A stretch of 64,000 nucleotides of DNA from Aeromonas jandaei. GTDB lineage: Bacteria > Pseudomonadota > Gammaproteobacteria > Enterobacterales > Aeromonadaceae. Shown here piece after piece: positions 17,482-26,660 of this stretch (positions within the stretch are counted from its first letter, which is position 1; each line of letters begins with the position of its first letter). The stretch is from contig NZ_CP149571.1 of assembly GCF_037890695.1 (NCBI RefSeq), positions 3,998,001 to 4,062,000 of the forward strand, in the 5' to 3' direction. The translations under genes were made by a program, and so were the position numbers. The notes below the pieces were generated by a model, which saw only the letters and a program-made list of their open reading frames with translations, was not told where the DNA came from and made no database searches.

Positions 17482-18342
17482 TTAAATGGCGGCAAGAATG
17501 TCGCGCATGATGCTGTCGTATTTCTGGATAAAACGGTTGAGGGCTTCGATGGCCGAGTTGTAGCGGGAGCTGACATCGTTGAGCCGGGTGGTCTTCTCGC
17601 TCACCTGATCGTTGAGCGGACGTGAGCGGTCACTCACGCTGGTGGCAAAGTTGCCCAGCTTGTTGTTGTCCTTGTCGTACTTGTACTCGTTCTCGACCCC
17701 TGTCATCGACCCACTCTGCTTCTTGTCACTCTCGAGGAATGTCTTGACCGACACATGACCCGAGGCGTCCTTTGGCATCTGACCCAGCAGCTTGAACTCG
17801 GGTTCCTCGCGGAACTTGGCGTCGCTCTCATAGCCATAAAGCTTGTAATCCATCAGATTGAAATCTGTCTTGAAGGTCTGGCTGGATGAGGAAGAGAGCG
17901 CCTTGTTGATCTCTGACTGGATAACCCCGTAGATCTTCAGCTCGGCGGTGAGCGCCTTGAGCTCTTCGTTGATACCGGTACGCTTGTTGTTCTGGGTAAA
18001 CATCACCCAGGTGAAGGCGTCGATGACCTCCTGATCGATACGATCATCGGTATAGCGACTGATCTGCGCCACGACATCGGGGAGCGCCACCGGTAGCACC
18101 AGCGTGTCGACTTGCTTGCTGACCTCATCGAGCACGTCATCGTTGCTCAGGTAGCGGGCAACCAGCCTCTCCAGTTGTGCCCGGGTCAGCCAGGTCGAAT
18201 CCTCCTTGCTGATGGAGACGTTGTCTTTCAGCTTGTCGACCAGTGCCCGCTGTTTTGCATTGAGGGTGCCTGACTCGCTGGTTAGCCACTGATCAATCTG
18301 GATATGATTTTTGTTGCGGGTGTAATCAGAGATAATGCTCAT
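17482..18342 (-). CDS. acrV: Needle-tip V antigen AcrV (PcrV/LcrV)
   Basis: Needle-tip protein of 286 residues required for pore formation and host sensing. PcrV/LcrV-like blocks are FTWVMFTQNNKRTGINEELKAL in the middle and the C-terminal helix ALNRFIQKYDSIMRDILAAI. Its length is close to PcrV (294) and clearly shorter than the roughly 361-residue AcrV that I recall for A. hydrophila and A. salmonicida. It lies 9 bases after acrG. Confidence 0.94.
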   Translation of the reverse strand: MSIISDYTRNKNHIQIDQWLTSESGTLNAKQRALVDKLKDNVSISKEDSTWLTRAQLERLVARYLSNDDVLDEVSKQVDTLVLPVALPDVVAQISRYTDDRIDQEVIDAFTWVMFTQNNKRTGINEELKALTAELKIYGVIQSEINKALSSSSSQTFKTDFNLMDYKLYGYESDAKFREEPEFKLLGQMPKDASGHVSVKTFLESDKKQSGSMTGVENEYKYDKDNNKLGNFATSVSDRSRPLNDQVSEKTTRLNDVSSRYNSAIEALNRFIQKYDSIMRDILAAI

Positions 18343-18351
18343 CGCGTCTCC

Positions 18352-18636
18352 TTAAATCATCAGTCCACGCATCATGGTGGGGCGCCGGCTCTTGCGGCTC
18401 TCTCCCTGTTGTTCCGGCAACATCGCCTGCCTGCGGCGAAACTCCGCCAGCAACTCCTGTTCGGCCACGGCGACCTGTTCGCCGGGGGCATTGAACAGCA
18501 GCTGGCAGGTCTGCTCCGAGAGCGCCAGGCCGGCCAGCATCTCCTGCAGCAGGGCATTGCGCTGCTCGCTGTCGGCGATGGCCTGTTCGGCTCGCTCGAT
18601 CACATCGCTGTGGTGGGCAAAACGGGGTTGTTTCAT
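18352..18636 (-). CDS. acrG: AcrV chaperone and secretion regulator AcrG (PcrG/LcrG)
   Basis: Helical protein of 94 residues (PcrG about 98) that binds the V antigen in the cytoplasm and helps block early effector release. LcrG-like features are AEQAIADSEQRNALLQEMLAG followed by the basic tail RKSRRPTMMRG. Two ATG codons are adjacent; the second (18636) has AGGAG five bases upstream and is preferred. It has its own ExsA-type promoter inside the 3' part of acrR. Confidence 0.88.
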   Translation of the reverse strand: MKQPRFAHHSDVIERAEQAIADSEQRNALLQEMLAGLALSEQTCQLLFNAPGEQVAVAEQELLAEFRRRQAMLPEQQGESRKSRRPTMMRGLMI

Positions 18637-18646
18637 CATGGCTCCT

Positions 18647-18697
18647 ATTCTATGAGGCCCTTTTGGGCATGCCTGTCACGCAAGGCCGTCCTTTTGT
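18647..18697 (-). promoter_or_regulatory. Internal ExsA-type promoter for acrG-acrV-acrH-aopB-aopD
   Basis: On the minus strand an A-rich block, GGC and TGACA lie at 18697-18673, overlapping the ancestral acrR stop codon. A 20-nt gap leads to TAGAAT at 18652-18647 as -10, just before the acrG ribosome-binding site. This gives the translocator block a promoter independent of aopN. Confidence 0.75.
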
Positions 18698-19116
18698 CGT
18701 TTTCGCATCTCGCGCAGGGAGCAGACCTGCTCGGCCGCAAGCGCAAACCAGCCGGGTTCGGGTTCGCTGGCGCCGGTTCAGTGGCGATAGAAGCGGCCCA
18801 GCCGCTCAGCGCTGAGGGCGCTGCCACGAAACACATTGACGTTGCCATAGAGCTCGTAACCCACTCCCAGCACCGCCAACGTCGCCTCCGCCAGCAGGTA
18901 GAGGGCAGCAAAGGGGTTGGCAAGACCATCCCGCTCGCCCTCACGGCGTACCAGCAGGATCCAGACCCGGCGCGTGTCGCTATCGACCCGCCAGGCGAGA
19001 GAGATGTGGCGATAGTGCAGGGCATGGCCGAGTTGGATCGGGGTCGCCCCCAGATGGTGAGGAGTCACTGTCACGCCGCGGGCCAGCAGCCAGGGGATGA
19101 GCGGATCGCCGTTCAC
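18676..19116 (-). pseudogene. acrR: acrR (lcrR/pcrR) interrupted by an in-frame stop
   Basis: LcrR-family gene between ascV and acrG. The first 112 codons are intact and very LcrR-like (DPLIPWLLARGV, RVWILLVRREG, GLANPFAALYLLAEA, SLSxxRLxxFYR-type end). A TGA follows at 18778-18780 where LcrR has a conserved Trp in FYR-x-W-TGA. In the same frame the homology continues beyond it (TGASEPEPGWFALAAEQVC) to a second TGA at 18676-18678, giving 147 codons, the family length. So the gene is a single nonsense change away from full length. The 112-residue product may be inactive, or the TGA may be a sequence error. Confidence 0.85.
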
Positions 19117-21230
19117 AGGCAGACCCTGCCAAGCGGCTGGATATTGATCTGCTGGGTCAGCTCCTGATAGGAGAGCACCGGCAGAGCGTGGTAATCCCCC
19201 TCGATGAGCTTGCGCACATAGCGGCGGATATCCATGGAGACGATGAGCACCGGCTTGTTCTGCATCCGTGCCAGATCCCCCACGGTATGGCGCACCTGAT
19301 CAAGGAAGCCCTGGGTCACGGCGGGATCGAGGGCAAGATAGCTGCCGGCGCTGGTCTGGCGAATGCCGCCGCGGATCTGCTCCTCCACCTGCTGATCGAG
19401 CAGATAGGCGGGCAGGATGTTGTTGCCGTTGGCGTACTTGTAGCAGATGTAACGCTTGAGGCTGCTGCGGATGTACTCGGTGAGCTGCACCACATCCTTC
19501 TCCTTCTGGCCCCACTCCACCATGGCCTCGAGAATGGCGCGCATGTTGCGGATCGAGATATCCTCCCCCACCAGCCGCTGCAGGATCTCGGTCATCCGTT
19601 GCAGCGGGATGATGCGTTGCGCCTCCTTCACCAGCTCGCCATAGCTCCCCTCCATCTGCTCCAGCAGATAGCGGGTCTCCTGAATGCCGATGAAGTCCTC
19701 GGCGTATTCGCGCAGCACATGGGAGAGGTGCCAGGTCATCACCTGATCCGGGGTGAGCGCGGCAAGGCGCGAGGTGTCGAGCCGTGCCTGATGTTCGCTG
19801 GCCACCCACAGAGTGGGCAGCCCCGGCAACAGCGGCGTCCCCTCCTCGTAGGCGACTCCCAGCAGATCGAGCTGGGAGGCGCTCTCCTGCACCAGCAGAT
19901 GGCCCGGCCGCAGCTGGCCGCGGGCCACCGGCACCTCCTGCAGCTGGATCAGGTATTCGCCCGCCCCCATCCCCTCGTTGAAACGCAGGTGAATGCCCGG
20001 GAAAGGTACCCCGAGATCGAGATAGAGGGCACGGCGCACCCGTACCAGCTCATCGTTGAGGGCGATGGCCTCCAGCTCGGCCTGCAGGGCGGCATCCACA
20101 TCGATCAGGAGAGGTACCGTCATGGCAAACTCCTCCTTTTCACCCAGCTTGCCACGCGGTTTGCTGCCCGCCTTCGGCTTGCTGCGGGCGGCAGGAGCGC
20201 CTGCCCCCTGTGCCAGCATGGTGGGCAGATCCTGGCTCTGCTGACTCTGCGCCTTGCGCTGGCGCAGGCCGATAAAGTAGCCCCCCGCCGTCACCACAGC
20301 GGCCAGCGAGAAGAAGGTGATCATGGGGAAGCCCGGGATCAGGCCAAACAGCACCAGCAGCAGGCCGCCGATCAGCATCGCCTTGGGCTGGGCCACCACC
20401 TGAGCACCGATATCGGAACCGAGATCGGAGGACTCTTCGGACGACACCCGGGTCACGATAATGCCCGCGGTGATGGCGATCAGCAGGGCCGGCACCTGGG
20501 AGACCATGCCATCCCCCACCGTCAGGATGGAGTAGAGCTGCAGCGCATCAGCCGCCGACAACCCCTTCTGGGTCACCCCTATGGTGACCCCGCCGAGGAT
20601 GTTGACGAAGATGATGATGAGGCCCGCGATGGCGTCCCCCTTCACGAACTTCATGGCGCCATCCATGGAGCCGAACATCTGGCTCTCCTTCTCGATGACA
20701 CTGCGCCGCTCGCGCGCCTCGTTGACATCGATCACCCCGGCGCGCATGTCGCCATCGATGCTCATCTGCTTGCCGGGCATGGCATCGAGCGAGAAGCGGG
20801 CACTTACCTCTGCCACCCGCTCCGAGCCCTTGGTGATGACCAGAAACTGGACGATGGTGATGATGAGGAAGATGACGATCCCCACCACCAGATTGCCCCC
20901 CACCACGAAGTTGCCGAAGGTGTAGACGATCTGCCCCGCATCAGCCTGCAGCAGGATCATCCGGGTGGTGCTCACCGAGAGGGCGAGCCGAAACAGGGTG
21001 GTGATGAGCAGCACCGCCGGGAAGGCGGAGAACTGCAGCGGCGAGTTGATATAGACCGCCATCATCAGCAACACCACCGAGATGGTCATGTTGATGGCGA
21101 TAAGAATATCGAGGGCCACCGGTGGCAGCGGCAACACCATCATGAAGACGATGGCCAGCAGCAGTACCGCCAGCATGATGTCCTTGCGCTCGCCGATCCG
21201 GCGCAGCAGCTCAAGGGAGCGTTGGTTCAT
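19113..21230 (-). CDS. ascV: T3SS export gate AscV (SctV/LcrD)
   Basis: Major export-apparatus protein of 705 residues (LcrD 704). The N-terminal half holds eight predicted membrane helices beginning [25 protein letters not shown] near residue 20, and the FHIPEP signature region with [19 protein letters not shown]. The C-terminal cytoplasmic domain forms the nonameric ring. Start [17 protein letters not shown] at 21230 is chosen from LcrD; an upstream in-frame start at 21278 adds 16 residues within ascY. Confidence 0.97.
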   Translation of the reverse strand: MNQRSLELLRRIGERKDIMLAVLLLAIVFMMVLPLPPVALDILIAINMTISVVLLMMAVYINSPLQFSAFPAVLLITTLFRLALSVSTTRMILLQADAGQIVYTFGNFVVGGNLVVGIVIFLIITIVQFLVITKGSERVAEVSARFSLDAMPGKQMSIDGDMRAGVIDVNEARERRSVIEKESQMFGSMDGAMKFVKGDAIAGLIIIFVNILGGVTIGVTQKGLSAADALQLYSILTVGDGMVSQVPALLIAITAGIIVTRVSSEESSDLGSDIGAQVVAQPKAMLIGGLLLVLFGLIPGFPMITFFSLAAVVTAGGYFIGLRQRKAQSQQSQDLPTMLAQGAGAPAARSKPKAGSKPRGKLGEKEEFAMTVPLLIDVDAALQAELEAIALNDELVRVRRALYLDLGVPFPGIHLRFNEGMGAGEYLIQLQEVPVARGQLRPGHLLVQESASQLDLLGVAYEEGTPLLPGLPTLWVASEHQARLDTSRLAALTPDQVMTWHLSHVLREYAEDFIGIQETRYLLEQMEGSYGELVKEAQRIIPLQRMTEILQRLVGEDISIRNMRAILEAMVEWGQKEKDVVQLTEYIRSSLKRYICYKYANGNNILPAYLLDQQVEEQIRGGIRQTSAGSYLALDPAVTQGFLDQVRHTVGDLARMQNKPVLIVSMDIRRYVRKLIEGDYHALPVLSYQELTQQINIQPLGRVCL

Positions 21231-21561
21231 TCTGCTCTTCCAGTTCGAGATATTGTTGGTAGGCGAAACGGGCTTCATCCAGCCTGCCTGCCAACTGGCA
21301 GGCGCGGCTGCGGCAGAGCCAGAGCGGGCCGTCTGCCCCCCCCTCTGCCATCAGCAGATCGGCATGACCGAGCGCCTCTTCGCCAAATCCCTGCCTGAGC
21401 AGGGCCACCAGCAGAGTACGGCGGGCCGCCTGATTGGCGGGGTGGAGCTGCAACAACGCCACCAGCAGGGTGCTGGCACGATCGGGGTGACCATACTGCA
21501 GGTGCAGCCAGCCGGTGAGCAGCAGCGCATCCTGCTGCTGTGACGAGAGGATCATGGTCAT
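21211..21561 (-). CDS. ascY: T3SS protein AscY (YscY)
   Basis: TPR-like protein of 116 residues that binds AscX and the export gate in the Ysc family. Pattern: [33 protein letters not shown], [21 protein letters not shown]. It overlaps ascX by 4 bases and ascV by 20 bases. Confidence 0.93.
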   Translation of the reverse strand: MTMILSSQQQDALLLTGWLHLQYGHPDRASTLLVALLQLHPANQAARRTLLVALLRQGFGEEALGHADLLMAEGGADGPLWLCRSRACQLAGRLDEARFAYQQYLELEEQNEPTLP

Positions 21562-21923
21562 ACCTTGTGCAGCAGATGGAGGGTCATCTGCATCAGTTGT
21601 TCATCTCCGTGCAGCTGCTCGAGCAGCGCGCTGGCCGCCTGCAGCTCGGGGGTGGCGCCTTCGGCCAGCACAGCCCGCAGCCCCGCCATCGCCTGCGCAA
21701 AATCGCGCGGACGCAGCAGATCGTGAAAGCCGCGATCCGGGGTGGCGAAGTCGAGCAGGGTGCGCTCCGCCAGATTGGCGGGATACAGTCTGCTGATGTG
21801 AGGTTCGATGGAGTGGCCATCCGGCAGCAGTGCGTAGCGCCCCGGCAGGCTCTGCTCCTGCTCGTCGAGGCGGATGGCGCTGAGCTGCTCAATCCCGATA
21901 TGGGCCGCGGTGATCCGGCTCAT
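21558..21923 (-). CDS. ascX: T3SS protein AscX (YscX)
   Basis: Exported component of 121 residues, required for needle and effector secretion and partner of AscY. The N-terminus MSRITAAHIGIEQLSAI and the ending LLHKV are YscX-like, with RYALLPDGHSIEPH and SRLYP blocks between. Overlaps with acr2 and ascY show coupling. Confidence 0.93.
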   Translation of the reverse strand: MSRITAAHIGIEQLSAIRLDEQEQSLPGRYALLPDGHSIEPHISRLYPANLAERTLLDFATPDRGFHDLLRPRDFAQAMAGLRAVLAEGATPELQAASALLEQLHGDEQLMQMTLHLLHKV

Positions 21924-22291
21924 GGCGCTACCACGTCCTGTTGCAGTCGGGTCAGGGTGCGTAGCGCCTGATGGAGCAGCGGCAGGGTCACGGCCCGCTC
22001 ATCGAGGGTCACGAAGAGGATCAGCCGATCCTCCCCGAGCCAACCGCAGCGCACCGGCAGGGCGGGCGCCTGGGCGGCGGCGGTGAAACTCATGGCGCGG
22101 CGAATGGCCTCGCCGCTCTGGTGCCACGGCAGCGTGCGGGCCAGCCAGAGCGTCAGTTGCCCCTGATGGCGCTCCAGTTGCAGGGTACCGCTCTGCTCCA
22201 GCTCAAGCTGGATCAGGTAGTGGGGGTTATCACCGATGGTGATGCCCAGATCCTGGCAAAACTGCACCAGCTGGGGTTCGATCCAGTTCAT
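21920..22291 (-). CDS. acr2: AopN co-chaperone Acr2 (SycN/Pcr2)
   Basis: Class I chaperone of 123 residues, strongly SycN-like: MNWIEPQLVQFCQDLG, LIQLELEQSGTLQLE, WLGEDRLILFVTLDER and LTRLQQDVVAP at the end. It should pair with AscB to chaperone AopN. Four-base overlaps join it to acr1 and ascX. Confidence 0.93.
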   Translation of the reverse strand: MNWIEPQLVQFCQDLGITIGDNPHYLIQLELEQSGTLQLERHQGQLTLWLARTLPWHQSGEAIRRAMSFTAAAQAPALPVRCGWLGEDRLILFVTLDERAVTLPLLHQALRTLTRLQQDVVAP

Positions 22292-22569
22292 GACGACTCT
22301 CCGGACAACTCATCCTCTTCCCGCTCGATGGCGTTATCGAGCGCCCCCTGACAGCACTGCAGCAGGTTTTGGCGCTGATCCTCCTCACTGAACAGCTCCA
22401 CCGGCAGCAGGCGGATCAACCGCTTGAGCTCCTGATAGAGCTGCACCTGCTGATGTGTTTGCGTCAGCTCCAGAGCGACACCGATCTGCTCCACGTCGTG
22501 CACCGAAGACCAGCGCTTCTCCACCAGCGCAATGAGATCGCCCATCAGATCAGAAGGCCCGTATGCCAT
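22288..22569 (-). CDS. acr1: Gatekeeper partner Acr1 (TyeA/Pcr1)
   Basis: Protein of 93 residues matching TyeA (MAYGPSDLMGDLIALVEKRW, YQELKRLIRLLP, RQNLLQCCQGALDNAIEREE). It binds the AopN C-terminus to plug the export channel until host contact. It overlaps the 3' end of aopN by 20 bases. Confidence 0.93.
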   Translation of the reverse strand: MAYGPSDLMGDLIALVEKRWSSVHDVEQIGVALELTQTHQQVQLYQELKRLIRLLPVELFSEEDQRQNLLQCCQGALDNAIEREEDELSGESS

Positions 22570-23428
22570 GGGCCGCCCCCTCCTTCACCCGCAGCCACAA
22601 CTCGTCCACTTGGGCCGAGAGGGTGTTGAGCAACCGCAGCTTGTGCATGTCGCTCATCACCCGTTCCAGCTTGACCGGGTCGAGCCAGCGCTGCTGACTG
22701 TCGAGATCGGCGCTTAAGGCCTTCATCATGAAGCCGGTCACCTTCTCCAGCGCACCGTTGCCAAAACGGCTATGAATATCGCGCCAGGCGGTGGAGAGGG
22801 CGCGATAGTCCTGCACCGCATCGCGATAGAGATCCCGCAGATCCTGCACCTGACCGAGCCCCTCACGGGCAGCCTCCTGAGCCGGGCCGGTAATGCGGGC
22901 GCCCAGCACGATGGCGCTGCCCTGCTCGTCGGCCAGTTTGGCCAGCGCCTGTTCAACAAGTGCCAACGTACCCCGCATTTCGGGGCGACCGGCGAGGGCC
23001 TTGCGTGCCTGGGTAAGCGCCTCGAACTGCTCGCTCACCTCCCCCGAGTAGCTCTCGAGGTAGGCCAGCAGCTGGGAGAGGTTGGCCAGCCGGCCGCTAC
23101 CGAGGTGGCTGATCATCTCCTTGATCTTCTGCTGGCGCTCGAGCTCCGGCACCTTGTCGAGGTAGTCCCCCACCAGTGCCTCTATCTCGCTGATGCGGGC
23201 CTGACTGTCACTCAGCTTGCGCTTGGCCAGGGAGAGCTCGGAGCGCTCGGAAAAGACGAAGGTGAGCTCTTCTGCCATGTCGCCCAGCGACTGGGTCGCG
23301 CTGGCCAGCACGACCTGCTCCCCCTGAAACTGTCCTCCCTGCAGGGGCACCTGACGGGGGGCATTCTCGGCACCACGGGCTTCAGGTTGAGCGGTGGGGA
23401 GATAGGGATTGCTCTGGATAGTGGCCAT
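22550..23428 (-). CDS. aopN: T3SS gatekeeper AopN (SctW/YopN/PopN)
   Basis: Secreted plug of 292 residues (YopN 293) that blocks effector export before host contact. The N-terminal unstructured region, with chaperone-binding segment, runs to about residue 60; the helical HrpJ-type domain follows (FSERSELSLAKRKLSD, LLAYLESYSGEVSEQFEAL). First gene of the aopN-acr1-acr2-ascX-Y-V-acrR operon, with GGAG before its ATG and an ExsA-type promoter at 23465-23515. Confidence 0.94.
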   Translation of the reverse strand: MATIQSNPYLPTAQPEARGAENAPRQVPLQGGQFQGEQVVLASATQSLGDMAEELTFVFSERSELSLAKRKLSDSQARISEIEALVGDYLDKVPELERQQKIKEMISHLGSGRLANLSQLLAYLESYSGEVSEQFEALTQARKALAGRPEMRGTLALVEQALAKLADEQGSAIVLGARITGPAQEAAREGLGQVQDLRDLYRDAVQDYRALSTAWRDIHSRFGNGALEKVTGFMMKALSADLDSQQRWLDPVKLERVMSDMHKLRLLNTLSAQVDELWLRVKEGAAHGIRAF

Positions 23429-23464
23429 GGCGGCTCCCGTAATGAGTGGATTGACGAGGATGGC

Positions 23465-23515
23465 ATTATAAAAATCGTCCTCGGGCGCCTATGCCAAAAT
23501 CGGCCGTGAATTTTT
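23465..23515 (-). promoter_or_regulatory. ExsA-type promoter of the aopN operon
   Basis: On the minus strand AAAAA, GGC and TGGCA lie at 23515-23491, then a 20-nt gap and a perfect TATAAT at 23470-23465. The box ends 62 nt before the aopN ATG. One of a divergent pair with the ascN promoter. Confidence 0.8.
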
Positions 23516-23537
23516 AGCCGGCTCGCAACGCTTTTCT

Positions 23538-23588
23538 AAAAAGTCCCGACTCGCGCTGAAATCCCCGCGCGCCCCCATCGCCTATAGT
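23538..23588 (+). promoter_or_regulatory. ExsA-type promoter of ascN-U
   Basis: On the plus strand AAAAA, CCGAC and CTGAAA lie at 23538-23562, then a 20-nt gap and TATAGT at 23583-23588. The box ends 57 nt before the ascN ATG. This is the best match in the window. Confidence 0.8.
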
Positions 23589-23619
23589 GGCCACCGTTTT
23601 TAATGGTGCAGATCTCCCG

Positions 23620-24942
23620 ATGTCCCTCTCCCTCGATCACATTCCCGGCCAGCTGCGTCACGCCATCGACGAGTGCCGCCTGATCCAGATCCGCGGCCGG
23701 GTCACCCAGGTGACCGGCACCCTGCTCAAGGCGGTGGTGCCCGGCGTGCGCATCGGCGAGCTCTGCCATCTGCGCAATCCCGACAACACTCTCTCCCTGC
23801 AGGCGGAGGTGATCGGCTTTGCCCAGCATCAGGCGCTGCTCACCCCGCTGGGGGAGATGTTCGGCATCTCCTCCAACACCGAGGTGAGCCCGACCGGTGC
23901 CATGCATCAGGTCGGAGTCGGTGAGCACCTGCTCGGTCAGGTGCTCGATGGCCTTGGCAACCCCTTTGGCGGCGGCCAGCAGCAGGAGCCAGCGGCCTGG
24001 TATCCGGTCTATCGTGATGCCCCCGCCCCCATGAGTCGCAAGCGGATTGAGCAGCCCATTTCGCTGGGCATTCGCGCCATCGACGGTCTGCTCACCTGTG
24101 GCGAGGGGCAACGGATGGGGATTTTCGCGGCCGCCGGCGGCGGCAAAAGTACCCTGCTGGCGTCGCTTATTCGCAGCGCCGAGGTGGATGTCACCGTGCT
24201 GGCGCTGATCGGCGAACGGGGCCGCGAGGTGCGGGAGTTTATCGAGGCAGATCTGGGGGAAGAGGGGCTCAAGAAGGCGGTGCTGGTGGTGGCCACCTCG
24301 GATCGCCCCGCCATGGAGCGCGCCAAGGCGGGCTTTGTCGCCACCTCCATCGCCGAATATTTCCGGGATCAGGGCAAGCGGGTGTTGCTGTTGATGGATT
24401 CCGTCACCCGCTTTGCCCGTGCCCAGCGCGAGATTGGTCTGGCCGCCGGCGAACCGCCGACCCGACGGGGCTATCCACCCTCGGTGTTTGCCGCCCTGCC
24501 CCGCCTGATGGAGCGGGCCGGTCAGTCGGACAAGGGCTCCATCACCGCCCTCTATACCGTGCTGGTGGAGGGGGATGATATGACCGAGCCAGTGGCTGAC
24601 GAGACCCGCTCGATCCTCGATGGCCACATCATCCTCTCGCGCAAGCTGGCGGCGGCCAACCACTACCCAGCCATCGACGTACTGCGCTCTGCCAGTCGGG
24701 TGATGAACCAAATCATCGCGCCCGGGCATCAAGCGCAAGCCGGTCGCCTACGCAGTTGGCTGGCCAAGTACGAAGAGGTCGAACTGCTGCTGCAGATCGG
24801 CGAATACCAGAAGGGGCAGGACAAGGTGGCCGACGAGGCGATCACCCGTATCGAGGCCATTCGCCAGTGGCTGAAACAGGGCACCCATGAGCCGAGTTCA
24901 CTGCCCGAGGCGCTCGCCACCCTGGAGGCGCTGACCCGATGA
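23620..24942 (+). CDS. ascN: T3SS ATPase AscN (SctN/YscN)
   Basis: Hexameric secretion ATPase of 440 residues (YscN 439) that strips chaperones and unfolds substrates. Walker A is [12 protein letters not shown] (about residues 166-177) and Walker B is [12 protein letters not shown]. The family signature [16 protein letters not shown] is present. Start [14 protein letters not shown] at 23620 matches YscN; a GTG at 23587 would add 11 residues. The ascO start overlaps its stop as ATGA. Confidence 0.97.
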   Translation: MSLSLDHIPGQLRHAIDECRLIQIRGRVTQVTGTLLKAVVPGVRIGELCHLRNPDNTLSLQAEVIGFAQHQALLTPLGEMFGISSNTEVSPTGAMHQVGVGEHLLGQVLDGLGNPFGGGQQQEPAAWYPVYRDAPAPMSRKRIEQPISLGIRAIDGLLTCGEGQRMGIFAAAGGGKSTLLASLIRSAEVDVTVLALIGERGREVREFIEADLGEEGLKKAVLVVATSDRPAMERAKAGFVATSIAEYFRDQGKRVLLLMDSVTRFARAQREIGLAAGEPPTRRGYPPSVFAALPRLMERAGQSDKGSITALYTVLVEGDDMTEPVADETRSILDGHIILSRKLAAANHYPAIDVLRSASRVMNQIIAPGHQAQAGRLRSWLAKYEEVELLLQIGEYQKGQDKVADEAITRIEAIRQWLKQGTHEPSSLPEALATLEALTR

Positions 24943-25400
24943 TTGGCCGCCTGCAACGGATCAAAGACCTGCGGCTGGAGCGAGCCGAGCAACAGCTCGC
25001 CGCGCAACAGGCCCGGCTGCAACTCGCCCGCATCCGCCAGCGCGAAGCGGAGCAGAAGAGTCTCGACTACCGCCAGTGGCGCCAGGCCGAAGAAGATCGG
25101 CTATTTGCCATCTGTCAGGCGGAGCAACTCGATCGCAAGGGGCTCAAGGCGTGGCAACAACAGGTTGCCCTGCTGCGGGAGAAAGAGGCCCACCTTGAGC
25201 AACTGGCCGCCGAACAGGGCGAACGGGTGGCTGAAGAGCGCATCCGCTTGCAGGAGCGCCAGCAGGCGGTACACCGCGCCCGCCAGCAGCAACAGAAATT
25301 TGCCGAATTACACCGTCAGGAGCTGGCCTCACAGCAAGCACTGCGCGACTACAACGAAGAGCAGGAACAGGAAGAGTTCCGCCAGCAGATCAGGATGTAA
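24939..25400 (+). CDS. ascO: T3SS central stalk protein AscO (SctO/YscO)
   Basis: Long coiled-coil protein of 153 residues, rich in Gln, Glu, Arg and Ala, starting [20 protein letters not shown]. SctO proteins are the central stalk of the ATPase, comparable to FliJ. Position between ascN and ascP is diagnostic. Confidence 0.93.
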   Translation: MIGRLQRIKDLRLERAEQQLAAQQARLQLARIRQREAEQKSLDYRQWRQAEEDRLFAICQAEQLDRKGLKAWQQQVALLREKEAHLEQLAAEQGERVAEERIRLQERQQAVHRARQQQQKFAELHRQELASQQALRDYNEEQEQEEFRQQIRM

Positions 25401-25406
25401 CCAGAG

Positions 25407-26660
25407 ATGAACCGACTCACCGTCCCCCGCGCAGAACCCCGGGTTGCTGACGAACAGCAAGGCTTGCCGCGCGAACCGCACAAGGCGGATCTGGCGCAGC
25501 AGCAGCGCTTCGAGCAGGCTCTGCGCCTCGAGTCCGCACAACAGAAGAGAGCACGGGACCACAAAGCGCTGACCGGCAACCCCATCGGCAAACGGGATGA
25601 GCACCGCCGGACAAAGCAGGATGTCCCCCTTGCCAGCAACAAAGCGGCGGACAAGGAGAAGGAGCTGGCGGAGAGAAAGCTGACACACCCGGCCCCGCGC
25701 AGCAAAACCCAGCATGACAAGCAGGAGGGAAACGATCGGCAGGAACTCCAGCCGCTCCCCGCAACCTTGCCACAGATACGTGAAGACATGCAGGCTCCCA
25801 CTGCGCAGCAAGGGCGTGAGACAGCACCCGCTGCTCTGGCCTGGATGTTACCGCGTGATGTCGCTGGCGGTCGTGAGTTGCTGAGCGCAACCGAGCCTGA
25901 GACCAAAGAGTGCTTTGATGAAAATACCGCAGAGCTACCAATGGAGCGCCTCCCTCTGGCCAATAGCGACAGACGACCCGACGCTGCCGACTCTAGCACT
26001 CAAGAGCGTGTCGATGAACATCCCGTTGACCTGCCACTGGCTATGCCAACCGAAGCACTCATCAAACGAGAGCAGAGTGAACAGCCAATGGAGAGCAGCC
26101 AGCTGACCGATAGCCACATGCTGCAGGAGCAGAGCGAGCTGACCGCCCTGTTTGAGGTGGGGGAGCGGCTGCAGATAGCAGACGAGCCTACCGAACAGCT
26201 ACCTGCGACCAGCGAAGAGGAGTTGCTTGCGCAAGAGAGCTTTGCCAGCTCGGCCATCCGGGTTCCCCCTCTCGCGGCAACACCGGGGGATCTGCTGTTG
26301 GCACGGGTTGCCCCCCGCGTCGATCATCACGAGCTGGGTCAACTACTCAGCCGACTGGCGGTGGATATTCACCTTGAGCTGGGTCGCCCGGAGCGTCCCC
26401 CCATGCTCCAGCTCACCCTGCCCGCGCTCGGGGCGCTTGCCATCCGCATCGAGCACCATCAGGGCTCGCTGCAGGTGGAGATGCTGGCCAGCGAACAGGG
26501 TTCCCAGCTGCTCAATCAGGGACGCGGCGAGCTGATCGACCGCCTGCAACGGCTCTACCCCGGCGAGCGGGTCGCCTTTGACCTCTTTACCCGGGGCGAC
26601 AGCGAACAGGGGTCGCGCCAGAAACGATCCATCTATGACGAGTGGGATGCCGACGCATGA
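25407..26660 (+). CDS. ascP: T3SS needle-length regulator AscP (SctP/YscP)
   Basis: Molecular ruler of 417 residues: the long hydrophilic Gln/Glu/Pro-rich ruler region covers about residues 1-280. A compact C-terminal substrate-switch domain (about residues 290-400) follows, with LELGRPERPPMLQLTLPALG and LYPGERVAFDLF. The repetitive EQ-rich middle (ALIKREQSEQP, ELTALFEVGE) is typical for fast-evolving rulers. It overlaps ascQ by 4 bases. Confidence 0.92.
   Translation: MNRLTVPRAEPRVADEQQGLPREPHKADLAQQQRFEQALRLESAQQKRARDHKALTGNPIGKRDEHRRTKQDVPLASNKAADKEKELAERKLTHPAPRSKTQHDKQEGNDRQELQPLPATLPQIREDMQAPTAQQGRETAPAALAWMLPRDVAGGRELLSATEPETKECFDENTAELPMERLPLANSDRRPDAADSSTQERVDEHPVDLPLAMPTEALIKREQSEQPMESSQLTDSHMLQEQSELTALFEVGERLQIADEPTEQLPATSEEELLAQESFASSAIRVPPLAATPGDLLLARVAPRVDHHELGQLLSRLAVDIHLELGRPERPPMLQLTLPALGALAIRIEHHQGSLQVEMLASEQGSQLLNQGRGELIDRLQRLYPGERVAFDLFTRGDSEQGSRQKRSIYDEWDADA

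Noticed and set aside
19188..21398. 736-codon open frame opposite ascV
   Set aside because: Antisense shadow; ascV on the other strand is unmistakable.
23536..24738. 400-codon minus-strand frame across the ascN promoter
   Set aside because: Runs through the divergent ExsA-type promoters and the ascN coding region; no family resemblance.
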